From Ruminococcus sp. HUN007 (GTDB lineage: Bacteria; Bacillota; Clostridia; Oscillospirales; Ruminococcaceae): a DNA stretch of 64,000 bases. A program made the translations under genes and the position numbers. The notes under the pieces were generated by a model that saw only the letters and a list, made by a program, of their open reading frames with translations, ran no database searches and was not told the DNA's origin. Shown here in pieces: positions 1-8,219 of the stretch. Location of the stretch: contig NZ_JOOA01000002.1 of NCBI RefSeq assembly GCF_000712055.1, positions 1,116,001 to 1,180,000 of the forward strand, in the 5' to 3' direction. Each line of letters begins with the position of its first letter. Position 1 is the stretch's first letter.

Positions 1-1
1 C

Positions 2-1109
2 ACCACTGCTGACGGTCAGAAATGGTACCGGGTAAAAAGCTTCGATGACAATAAAAGCTATGTTATCAGCGTAAAGAAAACCGACGGTACTGAGGTATTG
101 TTCACCGGAGGCGGTGAGGAAAATGAATATATCTGGCACTATTACAGAAGAACAATGGTTCCGAGTACCTATTCAAAGTTCTCATACCTTTCAACAACGT
201 CGCATAATCTCTCCTGTATCGACGGTAAGATTTCATTCAGTTACAGGGAAAGCGTTGTAAGTGATCTTTTCTGGTCGACGGATGGAAATGTGCTCACCTA
301 CACGGAAAACGGAGATGCATATTACCTGAAATACGATGAAACTGCGGAATCACCGTTTTCGATGACTGCAGACCGGAATGAAGCTGCTGAAGTCAGTGTC
401 TACACAAACGGAGATACTCTGGAACGATGCATAAAAACTGAGCCCTGCTCTGAAAATTATGTCACTGAAGGAAGCGGATATGCCGCCCCTGAGTTTTCAG
501 TAACTCTTTCCGATGACGGGATAATCACCGACAACATAACATGGAACGTTGACGGTTCAAACTACGATACAGATACACTGACTTTCAGAGCGGATGAGCT
601 TGCAGGAAAAGAGGCTGGTGTACACAGGGTATGCTGCTTTATCGAAGGTCATGATGAAGACGGGATAATCTACCGTGAAAAATCATCTGATGCACTTTTC
701 GTAATTGCCAAAGGCGTTATTCCGGATTCGTTCATATCTTTCTCTGACGTACACGAGGAATATATTCTTATCGGAAATGCGATAGAGACTACGATGAATC
801 GTACCGGCGGATATATTCCGGGCCTTATAGTATGTACCGGCGACCTTGTAAACGGACCGACACCGGACAGCGACTATATGCTGGAGAAATACTATCCGCT
901 TATAAAACCGCAGCTCGGCGGCATCGACACAGTATTTGTTTCGGGAAACCACGATCCTGGAAAGGCGGCTTCAGAAATGTCAGTAAAGGCTGATCTGGGT
1001 GCTGCGAAGGATCTTTCAGCATCAGGCGGGCTTATTTTTGACGGCAGATCAGATGCGGTGAAAGCAAACGGAACGAGTAGTCTTGCGGACGGAAACATAA
1101 AGGTATTCA
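2..1109 (+). pseudogene. LPxTG surface metallophosphoesterase, 5' part (IS-split, partial at window edge)
   Basis: The frame is open from the first bases, so the true start lies upstream. The metallophosphoesterase motifs appear in order: SDVHE (metal-binding D-x-H), CTGDLV (GD) and SGNHD (GNHD). An Ig-like region of about 200 residues precedes them. The frame is cut at the ISL3 insertion, after which it runs into a stop at 1112-1114. The remaining motifs and the sortase signal lie beyond the element at 2717-3621 in a matching frame. The ancestral protein was a secreted, wall-anchored calcineurin-like phosphoesterase; its substrate is unknown. Seen: motifs and frame continuity. Inferred: inactive as it stands. 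Confidence 0.88.
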
Positions 1110-2708
1110 GGTGATTCGTCATTTGTAGTGGGTAAGGCCTATCTTCAGGTACGCATTTATTCCACGATCCACTTGACAATGAGCCTCTGTCAGCATGATA
1201 TTCTGTCCGCCGAGGCAGGCGCCGCCTAAAGGCTGTGCTGCCTGGCAAACAGCCTATCACACTGCCTTCTCATTATCAAGTGGCTTTCGCGGCATAAAAG
1301 CTCAGTTATACCAAAGCGAATGTTTTAATAGCATTATTAACAGCAGTGTCAATATCAAGCTTTCCGCAGTTCAGATATATCATTGTTTTGAAATACTCCA
1401 TATTTCTAAAACCACGTGCTCTGCACTTAACATTTTGTATTATGCAGTTTACGCCTTCAAGAATAGCATTTGTATATCTGTAATCAAAGTAGTTAAGTAT
1501 TTCAGTCCAGTGACTTTTAACGAGTTTGCAGAACCCTTTAATGTCATCAAGGCGTGAATGCATCATCCAGGAACATAGCTTTTTTAGTCTTGGTTCTGCA
1601 CTTTGTCTATCTATGCACTGCTCATAAATATCCTGTAGTTCCACTCTGATAGCATATGCTCTTGCAGTCTTTAAATGCTTTGCAGACTTAAGGATTTTCT
1701 GTTTCCATTCGAGTTGTTTGTCTGTCAGATTGCCTTCGTTTTTCAGCCAAAGATATTTGCTTCCTTTAAGCTCTGACTCATACTTACTCTCTTTTTTCCG
1801 TACTTTATCAACTGCTTCATTAGCGTGTTTAATTACATGAAATTTGTCAGCTACTGTTTTGCTGTTTTTAAAGTTTTCAGTTATTCCTTTCTTGAATCCA
1901 AGGGACATATCACATGTAACAATATCTATATTGTCAGGAACTCCTTTGTGTTCCTTGAAGTCAGTTACAAACTTATCTACTGTTGTATGATCTTTTCCTT
2001 CTGTTGTATAGATTACTTTGCGTTCGTCCAGATCAACCATGACACTTATGTAGTTATGTCCTTTACGGCTTGTTTCATCAATTCCTAAGTTTCTGACTGA
2101 TGAATAGTCTTCAAGCTTACGTGCGTCATCAACGTAATGCTTGATTACTCGCCAAAGTCTTTTATCGTTCACTTCCAGAAGCTTAGCAATTGATGATACG
2201 GACATATGTTTTGCATATTCCATCACCATAGCTTCAAACAGCAGCGTGAATCCTGAATTCTTTCTTGCCCACGGTACACGAGCTGTTGGACAATGGCCTT
2301 CTCCGTCACTTACTTTAGGCACTCTGGCGTGTATATATGTTTTGTACTGAAAGAAATTCAGATGTTGCCATGTTCTTTTTACGGTGTCGTGGGCGCTCTT
2401 CTCAATTGGTTTTCCATCTGCATCTACCCACTGCTTTCCATCATCAAAATAGAATATGAACCTTGCTCCTCGTTCAAAGTCTACGTCTATATGAAGTTCC
2501 ATTTTCGATGAACCTTCTTTTTCTGGTTTAAGTTCTACCTTGGTGACTTTCCATGGATATTCGAGCTGAAGTGCTGCTGTGAATAAAGCTGTATTATCAA
2601 ACAATTGTATGTACCTTCCTTTATTTACTGGTACTTTAAATGATACTCCATTATATGAATTTTAGCAAGTGGCTTTCATGGTCTACCCACTATAAACGAC
2701 GAAAGGCC
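1110..2708 (-). mobile_element. ISL3-family insertion sequence with 8-bp target duplication
   Basis: Inverted ends are visible: the left end reads GGTGATTCGTC then a GTAGTGGGTA-type core, and the reverse complement of the right end reads GGCCTTTCGTC then ATAGTGGGTA. GGTATTCA occurs at 1102-1109 and again at 2709-2716, an 8-bp target duplication as expected for ISL3. The element carries one transposase gene on the minus strand. Removing the element and one duplication restores the phosphoesterase frame (K-V-F-S-I-N-Y-E). End assignment is good to about 1-2 bp because the flanking G is shared. Confidence 0.88.
1306..2604 (-). CDS. ISL3-family transposase
   Basis: 432-residue DDE transposase of the ISL3 family. 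The catalytic core shows NLGIDETSRKGH (first Asp), VTCDMSLGFKKG (second Asp, with the following helix) and YTNAILEGVNCIIQNVK (terminal Glu). The start is probably the TTG at 2604, with AGGAAGG about 10 nt upstream. It is the only gene of the element and looks intact, so the copy may be active. The N-terminal zinc-finger cysteines common in ISL3 transposases are not obvious, which suggests a shortened N-terminal region or subgroup variation. Confidence 0.9.
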   Translation of the reverse strand: MFDNTALFTAALQLEYPWKVTKVELKPEKEGSSKMELHIDVDFERGARFIFYFDDGKQWVDADGKPIEKSAHDTVKRTWQHLNFFQYKTYIHARVPKVSDGEGHCPTARVPWARKNSGFTLLFEAMVMEYAKHMSVSSIAKLLEVNDKRLWRVIKHYVDDARKLEDYSSVRNLGIDETSRKGHNYISVMVDLDERKVIYTTEGKDHTTVDKFVTDFKEHKGVPDNIDIVTCDMSLGFKKGITENFKNSKTVADKFHVIKHANEAVDKVRKKESKYESELKGSKYLWLKNEGNLTDKQLEWKQKILKSAKHLKTARAYAIRVELQDIYEQCIDRQSAEPRLKKLCSWMMHSRLDDIKGFCKLVKSHWTEILNYFDYRYTNAILEGVNCIIQNVKCRARGFRNMEYFKTMIYLNCGKLDIDTAVNNAIKTFALV

Positions 2709-2716
2709 GGTATTCA

Positions 2717-3621
2717 GCATCAACTACGAGGCTGCGATACACAGAAACACCCACGATTACCGGTACTATTCCTACGACGGTGTGATCGAAAGCACGGAAA
2801 AATTTCTTGAAAACGCATCAAAAGATTATAACGGAGAACTGATCCTTATTTCCGCTCATTCCGGACTGCACGTACTCGGTATGGAGCCTGCGTCAGTAAA
2901 TCCGTCCGGCGGTCGGATCTCACAGTGGATCGGTGAAAACGCCTACAACATTGACCGTTCCTATGATCTTGCTTCGCTTATAAACAGCTATGCCGAAAAA
3001 TACGACATGAATATTATATACCTTTTCGGTCACGACCATTCAAGACAGGAAACGGAACTTATTCTGACCGAAGGGAACGATATTACCAGTGCGAAAAGCT
3101 ACACTGAACAGACTTACGGAACACTTCCGCTTAAGTTTACATACGCCCATTCGGGATATCTTTCAACCGTAATAGGCTCTGCTGATTCAAACTTCAGTTT
3201 TGTTTATAAAGACGACGACGGATACAGTTTTGATCTTATAAGAACCTATGACAACACCGTACGCCACACAAGTTTTGCAGACAGATACACTGCTTCCGTA
3301 AAGTCCACAGAAACAACCGCTCCCGCAGAAACTGCGCCACTGATAACTGAACAGGCGGCGACGACAGAAACCTCTGCCGCCGATACAGTAACGGAGCCCG
3401 CAGTGACCGCTCCGGCAGTTTCAGAAAACGAGACAACAGCCGCATCTTCTGATGTGCAAACTTCAGAAAGCAAAAAAGAAACCGAAGCAGTATCTTCCCA
3501 AAACAGAAGTCCTCTTCCGGAAACAGGCCGAAACTCTCCCGCAGTCCCGGCACTTACAGGCAGCGCACTTATACTTCTTTTCCTCGGCGCATCAGCCGTG
3601 AAGAAAAGCGGGAAGAAATGA
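2717..3621 (+). pseudogene. LPxTG surface metallophosphoesterase, 3' part
   Basis: Continues the phosphoesterase interrupted by the ISL3 element in the same frame once the duplicated target is removed. It shows ISAHSGLH and the GHDH motif (LFGHDHS) that complete the metal site. A Thr/Ala/Glu-rich low-complexity stretch of about 80 residues then acts as a wall-spanning linker. The C-terminus is a sortase signal: LPETG, a hydrophobic segment, and a KKSGKK tail. GTG at 2782 could allow expression of a fragment, but that fragment would lack a signal peptide and half the active site. Confidence 0.9.
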
Positions 3622-3676
3622 TTTGGTCTTCTGAACAAAATATGTACTTTGCTTCATACTAATCTGTCCGAACCAA

Positions 3677-3709
3677 ATGGCTGCATATGGAAATATGCAG
3701 CCATTTTTC
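3677..3709 (+). terminator. Rho-independent terminator after the phosphoesterase
   Basis: A 12-bp perfect stem (ATGGCTGCATAT with its complement), a GGAA tetraloop and a TTTTTCT tail, 55 bp after the stop codon. Confidence 0.85.
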
Positions 3710-3804
3710 TATAGCATCATCCGGCTCGCAAGAGACGGATGATACCGAGGGCGAGGCGACCGCCCAGCATTGTGCAGCCAAGCCATTACAGTAAATAATT
3801 TTCA

Positions 3805-3833
3805 TTGTATAACTACGCCGGATATGTTATACT
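3805..3833 (+). promoter_or_regulatory. Sigma-A promoter for the small-ORF/DUF6036 operon
   Basis: TTGTAT, 17-nt spacer, TATACT. The first start codon downstream is the ATG at 3845, so an apparent frame beginning inside this promoter is not the real start of the following gene. Confidence 0.7.
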
Positions 3834-3844
3834 AAAAAAGAAGA

Positions 3845-3946
3845 ATGAGCGAAGTCTTCCAGTCTGTTATCAACGATTGCAGCAAGTTCGTTCTGACGTC
3901 GATCAACAAAGCTTTCGGCAAAAGATACATCATACAGAAAGGGTGA
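3845..3946 (+). CDS. Small protein, 33 aa, possible Rpn N-terminal relic
   Basis: First ORF after the promoter, starting at ATG about 11 nt past the -10 box. The peptide contains INKAFGKRY, which resembles the VNKVFGKRF segment at the N-terminus of the full-length Rpn genes in this window, so it may be a truncated relic. The stop overlaps the GTG of the next ORF (GTGA), suggesting translational coupling. No clear Shine-Dalgarno is seen. Function unknown. Confidence 0.4.
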   Translation: MSEVFQSVINDCSKFVLTSINKAFGKRYIIQKG

Positions 3947-4275
3947 GAATTATACTAAAAACAAAACCTTACTATGCTCCTCAGAATGGTTGGAGCAGTG
4001 ACGATTATTACAGTCTGCACAGGTATCTGCACAGGCTTGTTACTCACGCTGACCGCAAAAAGGACGAGATTGAACAGCTCGATGTACAACAAATGTCCGA
4101 TAAGACCAGGGTTCTGCTGTACTGTATCATCAGCTATTATCACCTTGAAAAGCTGTTTGAGCTTTCTAACTTGCAGAAACTTACAGAATGCCAGCCGCTT
4201 TCAGAACCTCTTGTTCTGAGCAATCACGGGCTGAAAGAAGAAAATGTTTACTATAAAATGAATGTGATGTTCTGA
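3943..4275 (+). CDS. Hypothetical protein upstream of a DUF6036 nucleotidyltransferase
   Basis: About 110 residues from GTG 3943, overlapping the preceding short ORF by 4 nt and ending just before the DUF6036-type gene. It is mostly helical and charged, with a central stretch LHRYLHRLVTHADRKKDEIE. No family is recognised. The tight arrangement (overlapping start, 7-nt gap to the next start at 4283) says it is co-expressed with the nucleotidyltransferase, a layout typical of MNT/AbiEii-like toxin-antitoxin loci. That role is inference only. The frame also extends upstream to 3805, but that part lies in the promoter. Confidence 0.55.
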   Translation: MRIILKTKPYYAPQNGWSSDDYYSLHRYLHRLVTHADRKKDEIEQLDVQQMSDKTRVLLYCIISYYHLEKLFELSNLQKLTECQPLSEPLVLSNHGLKEENVYYKMNVMF

Positions 4276-4282
4276 GGTGGCA

Positions 4283-4682
4283 ATGATTGGAATTGAATGT
4301 ACGCTTGATGATTTCAAGGACGCACTTGAAGCACTAAATGAAAAGTTGAAAGCTCATCATATCACCATTGAGATCAGGGCTATCGGTGGTTTTGCGATGC
4401 TTTATAACAAGCTCCGAACCGGCGGCTATACAATGGATGTAGATACAGCAACAAAGGATATGACAGAAGGAGTCCAGGCACTTATCCGTGAGATTGCAGA
4501 GGAAAAGGGACTTGACGAAGACTGGATCAACAACGATTCATACGGTCTGCCTGAGGTAATGGATATTATCGGCAAGTTGGAATGGATAATAGATGACAGC
4601 TATTCAAATATCATGCTGTATATCGCAAAAATAGAAAGTCTGCTTCTGCTTAAAGTCCGCGCTGTTCACTTTGCAGGCTTAG
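4283..4682 (+). pseudogene. DUF6036-type nucleotidyltransferase, 5' part (element-split)
   Basis: Start at ATG 4283 with GAGGTGG just upstream. The sequence has the nucleotidyltransferase-like AIGGFAMLYN and YTMDVDTATKDM (D-x-D-like metal site), as in DUF6036/MNT-type proteins related to AbiEii. The reading frame is broken after K-V-R-A-V-H-F-A-G-L by a 3.3-kb transposon. The missing end is found intact beyond it at 7956-8110. Rebuilt length is 184 aa. A 5-bp duplication CTTAG marks the junction. Such proteins are often part of toxin-antitoxin or phage-defence pairs; here the role is inferred only. Confidence 0.8.
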
Positions 4683-4923
4683 TGTTAGCGCCCACCTATC
4701 CTGTCATCCAAAAGTGAATGTATTTTGTCAGGGCAGGGACAGTATTTTGTCAACTGAATTGGAAAAACAAACTGACACCCCCAGCACGGAGGTGTCAATT
4801 TCAATCTAGAGAGCTATGCTCTCGGCAAAATCCCACATGGCGCTCAGGTCGCTCCCCAGCGTTGCCCTATCCTCCATTGTGGGCAAAAGCCCGTTAATCA
4901 AGTTGAACCGCAACATCAGATAA

Positions 4924-5736
4924 TCAGTGACCGGCTCCGGTTACTTCGTTTTCAAGTACAATATCTACAGATTTGCTGTCGATACAGGTCTGTTTCATCT
5001 GTGCACCATAGATAAGTGACTGACTGCAGGCACGGTTTACGAGTCGTGGATTTCCGCCTGAAAAAGTAAAAATAGATTTCATTGCATCTTCAGTGAAGAC
5101 AGGATTTTCCTGTCCGGCATAATGAAGCTGTGATTCAATGTACTGCTTGGTTTCTGAAAAATCCATAGGAGTAAGAAAGCATTCAACATCTACTCTTTCA
5201 AGAATGGCTCTGTATGCGGAAAGACGGAGTTTGTCCCAGAGTTCAGTCTGACCCGAAAGTATTAGTGCCATTGGATTTTCGGAATCCATTTTGTAATTCA
5301 GAAGAAAGCGGGCCTCTTCAAGCATTTCTTTTGGCAACAGATGTGCTTCGTCAAGAATCACGACCACTTTACGTTTCTGCATATTCCTCATTATTTCAAT
5401 CTGCTTATGCAAAGCGTTTCTCGCTGCATTGCGATGAAATTCGGATTTGCATCCGAGCTGGTTCAGGAGATAGTTGTAGAAGCTTCGCGGAGTCAGTTTT
5501 GAATCAGAAACGTACAGAACCATGTACTCTGATTCAGGAAGTTCATCCTTTAAACGACGAAGTGTACTTGTCTTGCCGGTACCTGGTTCACCAATCAGCA
5601 GTGCGAATGACTGTTTCTGTGCAGTGATGATCAGACGACTGAAAACTTCAGTATTCTGATGTGTTCTGTGCAGCTGATCAGATGGAATACCGCGCGTAAA
5701 CGGTGTATGCTGCATACCATAAAACATTTCAAACAT
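4924..5736 (-). CDS. TniB/ExeA-like AAA ATPase of the transposon
   Basis: 270-aa AAA ATPase beginning MFEMFYGMQHTPF. The start at 5736 is chosen because GGAGGGTG lies 6 nt upstream and it overlaps the transposase stop. Walker A is GEPGTGKTS and Walker B is VVVILDEAHLL; a conserved SGQTEL (sensor region) and GGNPRLVNRA follow. It is most like ExeA/TniB-type ATPases that select target DNA and activate the DDE transposase (MuB/TnsC role). A longer reading frame upstream is an overlap with the transposase gene. Confidence 0.87.
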   Translation of the reverse strand: MFEMFYGMQHTPFTRGIPSDQLHRTHQNTEVFSRLIITAQKQSFALLIGEPGTGKTSTLRRLKDELPESEYMVLYVSDSKLTPRSFYNYLLNQLGCKSEFHRNAARNALHKQIEIMRNMQKRKVVVILDEAHLLPKEMLEEARFLLNYKMDSENPMALILSGQTELWDKLRLSAYRAILERVDVECFLTPMDFSETKQYIESQLHYAGQENPVFTEDAMKSIFTFSGGNPRLVNRACSQSLIYGAQMKQTCIDSKSVDIVLENEVTGAGH

Positions 5737-7063
5737 TTTCAGCACCCTCCAATACCTGTGAATACGAAATAATAGCTCGACGTTCCTTTTCCCCGGCGCT
5801 CTTTGTAACAGCATCAAGAAGTCTTGAAGAATCCGCTGGGATACTTTCAATTTCAGCACGTTTCGGTTTTTTAGCAACGTGTGTACCTACCTTAGCCGGT
5901 TCAGCGTAAAACGGTTCATGATTCTTTGCTTCAATCCTTACACGTGCAATATTCTGAGGATCATAAACAACATCCACCTGCTGTCCGGCATAAAGAACGC
6001 CAACATCATAATCTTTACCCATGAAGCTGATACATCCTGACTTGTTAACTTTACGGGTTTCACAGTGCAGGAAAGCAGTTGAGAGTATTGCATCATCCGG
6101 ATAGCGTAATGGCATGGAATCGCATTTGAATGCCTGTTCCGGGGTTATTCCGAGTGCACTGTGTATTTTACTGTGGTAACATTCAGAGAGCCAGGCGTTA
6201 AACAGTCTGTTCAGTTCTTCTATGCTGTCAGGACGGTTCAGGTTTACCTCTTCAATGAACGAGTCAACGGTATGGTTGAAGCGTTCCTGTTTTCCTTTAC
6301 CCTGAGGATTACGCGGTTTAGCATACAGCAGTTTAATACTCAGAAGACTGCATGCACGCTTCATCCATTGGGTACGATACTGTGAACCGTTGTCGAAGTA
6401 GATACGACGGGGAAGTCCAAATTTCTGAATGCCTTTCTTCAGTGTATCCTCAACAATGCTCTGCTCCATATCTCCATAAAACTCAGCATGAACAATGTAA
6501 CGTGTTGCATCGTCAATCAGACACGACATGTACGTTGGCTGCGGCTTTCCGTCGATAGTCAGCGTTGGTCCGTATTTCAGGTCTCCCTGCCACAAGTCAC
6601 AGCGATGAACTCTGGCAAAACGCTGTGAACCGTATCCATGATCCTGATAGGTCTTCATCATCTGAGATGAATAACCCGCCCTTGATAGTGCACGCTGAAG
6701 CGTCGTTCGTTTCAGCATGCCAACTTCGACCTTGTTTTCAAGTTCAAGTATCTGGATGATGGTAGGGACGCTTCGTGACGGAACTTCACGGCGCAGACGG
6801 ATTGCCTCTTCCAGGATCTCCTTAGTGATCACGGTATTCTGTTCCGGTACTTTCCCTTTGGGTTTTAATCCGTCGATTCCATTTCCGTTATACGCATCCA
6901 CATAGCGCTGGAGTGTTCTTGTTGATACTTCAAACGTATCAGCTAATTCCCAGCGCTTGCCGTAATACTCATCCTGAGACAGAGTGGTATCAAGCAGTGG
7001 CGCTATCATGATCACACGCTGTTCAGCTATCTCTTTTGCCAGTTTCTGATTTTTCATGTCCAT
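5729..7063 (-). CDS. TniA/TnsB-like DDE transposase (rve integrase core)
   Basis: 444 aa. An N-terminal helix-turn-helix (WELADTFEVSTRTLQRYVDAY) is followed by an rve/DDE core: WQGDLKYGPTL (first Asp), IYFDNGSQYRTQW (second Asp) and NPQGKGKQERFNHT (Glu). A C-terminal Mu-transposase-like beta-barrel follows (GKDYDVGVLYAGQQVDVVYD). The order and the overlapping ATPase gene match Tn5053/Mu-type systems. Start ATG 7063 with GGAGGTACC upstream. It appears intact, so the element may still move. Confidence 0.9.
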   Translation of the reverse strand: MDMKNQKLAKEIAEQRVIMIAPLLDTTLSQDEYYGKRWELADTFEVSTRTLQRYVDAYNGNGIDGLKPKGKVPEQNTVITKEILEEAIRLRREVPSRSVPTIIQILELENKVEVGMLKRTTLQRALSRAGYSSQMMKTYQDHGYGSQRFARVHRCDLWQGDLKYGPTLTIDGKPQPTYMSCLIDDATRYIVHAEFYGDMEQSIVEDTLKKGIQKFGLPRRIYFDNGSQYRTQWMKRACSLLSIKLLYAKPRNPQGKGKQERFNHTVDSFIEEVNLNRPDSIEELNRLFNAWLSECYHSKIHSALGITPEQAFKCDSMPLRYPDDAILSTAFLHCETRKVNKSGCISFMGKDYDVGVLYAGQQVDVVYDPQNIARVRIEAKNHEPFYAEPAKVGTHVAKKPKRAEIESIPADSSRLLDAVTKSAGEKERRAIISYSQVLEGAENV

Positions 7064-7105
7064 AGAGGTACCTCCTTGTAGTTGATATCTCTATCATAGT
7101 ACAGG

Positions 7106-7607
7106 TCAGACTGAAATGACAGGCGAACTAATGAACTTCCATTCATTGGAATTTACGACTATTCTGACAAAATAGGTGAGCGTGTCAAATGTTGATTCAA
7201 AACTGCTTCTGACGACCAGTGCAGGATGCTCAATTTTAAGTCTTCTGACAGTCGCAGAACCAAAATTCAGGAACTTTCTTACCCAGTTTCGGATGCGTAT
7301 TATCGTGCTGTCATCAACATCATAGTTGTCAAGACCATCATATATTTCAGCTATTATTTCAGTACTGAGATGTTTGTAAGGAGCAACGTAATCCGGAAGC
7401 TCGCGGTGATAACGGTCCGCATTCCGGGCAGTAGAAAACTCTGAGAGACAGAGTGATTCGCTCTTCGCCGGATACGCGCAGATACCGTCTGCACCTTCCG
7501 TGTGACTTCATTGGTTTGCCGCAAATTGGACAAACAGGTGAATTTGTTCCTGTAATTTCGACGATTCCGTCCTTGACTTTTTCACGAAAAAATGATATAC
7601 TTTTCAT
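7106..7607 (-). pseudogene. DUF6431-type zinc-binding protein of the transposon, one frameshift
   Basis: The N-terminal part has a CPICGKPMKSHGRCRR zinc knuckle and FYCPECG. The frame breaks at a GG pair (7414-7415); dropping one base gives CPECGRYHRELPDYVAPYKH and an uninterrupted run to the stop at 7106-7108, 166 aa in all. Its stop lies 42 bp before the transposase start, so it is the first gene of the leftward transposition operon. DUF6431 proteins accompany this type of transposase/ATPase pair; the role is unknown, and DNA binding is plausible from the zinc ribbon. Confidence 0.7.
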
Positions 7608-7616
7608 TGTTGAGGG

Positions 7617-7665
7617 ACGATAGCTGTGTCATAATTGCGAGTTATGACGATCAAAACAGCTATCG
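7617..7665. repeat. Nested palindrome inside the transposon
   Basis: Outer arms ACGATAGCTG and CAGCTATCGT are perfect 10-bp complements. An inner TCATAA...TTATGA stem sits between them. It lies just upstream of the DUF6431 gene start, so it could be a regulatory or transposase-binding structure. Confidence 0.6.
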
Positions 7666-7724
7666 TTTATTCCTTTCTAAAGGTTAATACAATTATTATA
7701 TCATTTTTATAGATAAAAACACAG

Positions 7725-7762
7725 ACGGCATCATCCCGAAATTCGAATCGGAACGATGCCGT
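7725..7762 (-). terminator. Hairpin terminator after the Cys-rich mini-ORF
   Basis: Stem ACGGCATC/GATGCCGT with an inner CCG/CGG pairing; on the minus strand it is followed by a T-rich run (CTGTGTTTTTA). It separates the Cys-rich ORF from the DUF6431 gene. Confidence 0.6.
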
Positions 7763-7768
7763 TTTCTA

Positions 7769-7876
7769 TTATTTGTTACCGCGTGCCCGAAGGATGGGTT
7801 TATCGCGTTGGTTTTCCCGTGAGCATTCCGTGTCTGGGCCGCAGTTGCAGGACTGACTTTCCAGAATCTTGTACAT
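7769..7876 (-). CDS. Cys-rich mini-protein of the transposon, 35 aa
   Basis: The ORF starts with MYKILESQSCNCG and carries a compact cysteine cluster (C-N-C-G-P-D-T-E-C), then a basic tail ending ARGNK. It is followed by its own hairpin terminator and lies just inside the right end of the transposon. The frame is open for 14 more codons upstream to a TAG, so the start is uncertain. The cluster suggests metal binding. I do not recognise the family. Confidence 0.4.
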   Translation of the reverse strand: MYKILESQSCNCGPDTECSRENQRDKPILRARGNK

Positions 7877-7955
7877 TTCCCTTGACAGAACTGTTGCCTG
7901 CGTGACAAGATACAGTGCCTATTGGACGACATTATGGGTGGTCGGTAACACTTAG

Positions 7956-8110
7956 TTCCGAGAATCACAGACCAGACCGATGTTCTTGATATTCTCGCTT
8001 TCCTTGGTATCCATACCATAGAAGAAGTCAAACAGAATCCACTGACGAAAGGCTTTGAGAAGAAGTATCCAAGGTGCTTTGCGTTTTTAAAGGAAACAGG
8101 TAAATGGTAA
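7956..8110 (+). pseudogene. DUF6036-type nucleotidyltransferase, 3' part
   Basis: Joined to 4283-4682 after removing the transposon and one CTTAG, it gives an unbroken C-terminus: GLVPRITDQTDVLDILAFL, then a helical segment ending KETGKW and TAA. The frame match across the 5-bp duplication is exact. A strong terminator follows 13 bp later. By itself this piece has no start codon or function. Confidence 0.8.
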
Positions 8111-8123
8111 TATAAACTATGAA

Positions 8124-8163
8124 AAAAGGATATGCTTTCGTTTTACAAAAAGCATATCCTTTT
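8124..8163. terminator. Bidirectional terminator between the DUF6036 gene and citrate synthase
   Basis: Long stem AAAAGGATATGCTTT with its complement around a short loop; A-run on the left and T-run on the right, so it can stop transcripts from both converging genes. Confidence 0.85.
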
Positions 8164-8219
8164 CTTTTGTTTAAGCAACTATACCTTACGTGTTCCTTGC
8201 ATAGCTGATTCACGAGAGA

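Larger units (their letters stand above)
4683..7950 (-). mobile_element. Tn7/Tn5053-like transposon with TniA-, TniB- and DUF6431-type genes
   Basis: The ends are long imperfect inverted repeats beginning TGTTAGCGCCCACC (left, 4683) and TGTTACCGACCACC (reverse complement of the right end, 7950). Each continues to a TGT-A-TYTTGTCA motif about 35 nt inside, repeated again in the left end (4744-4752). CTTAG flanks both sides (4678-4682, 7951-7955), a 5-bp duplication. TGT...ACA ends, 5-bp duplication and a transposase plus AAA ATPase pair are hallmarks of the Tn7/Tn5053/Mu superfamily. All internal genes run leftward. Removing it restores a DUF6036-type gene. Confidence 0.88.

Noticed and set aside
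3720..3790. GC-rich stretch between the phosphoesterase terminator and the next promoter
   Set aside because: No stable hairpin, RNA gene or repeat partner could be supported.
7161..7195. TTTTGTCA-like motif first taken as the transposon right end
   Set aside because: It lies inside the DUF6431 gene; the better inverted repeat with a CTTAG duplication is at 7950.
7696..8031. Minus-strand frame of about 110 codons near the transposon right end
   Set aside because: It runs across the transposon boundary and is antisense to the rebuilt DUF6036 C-terminus. Only the 35-aa Cys-rich ORF in another frame looks real.
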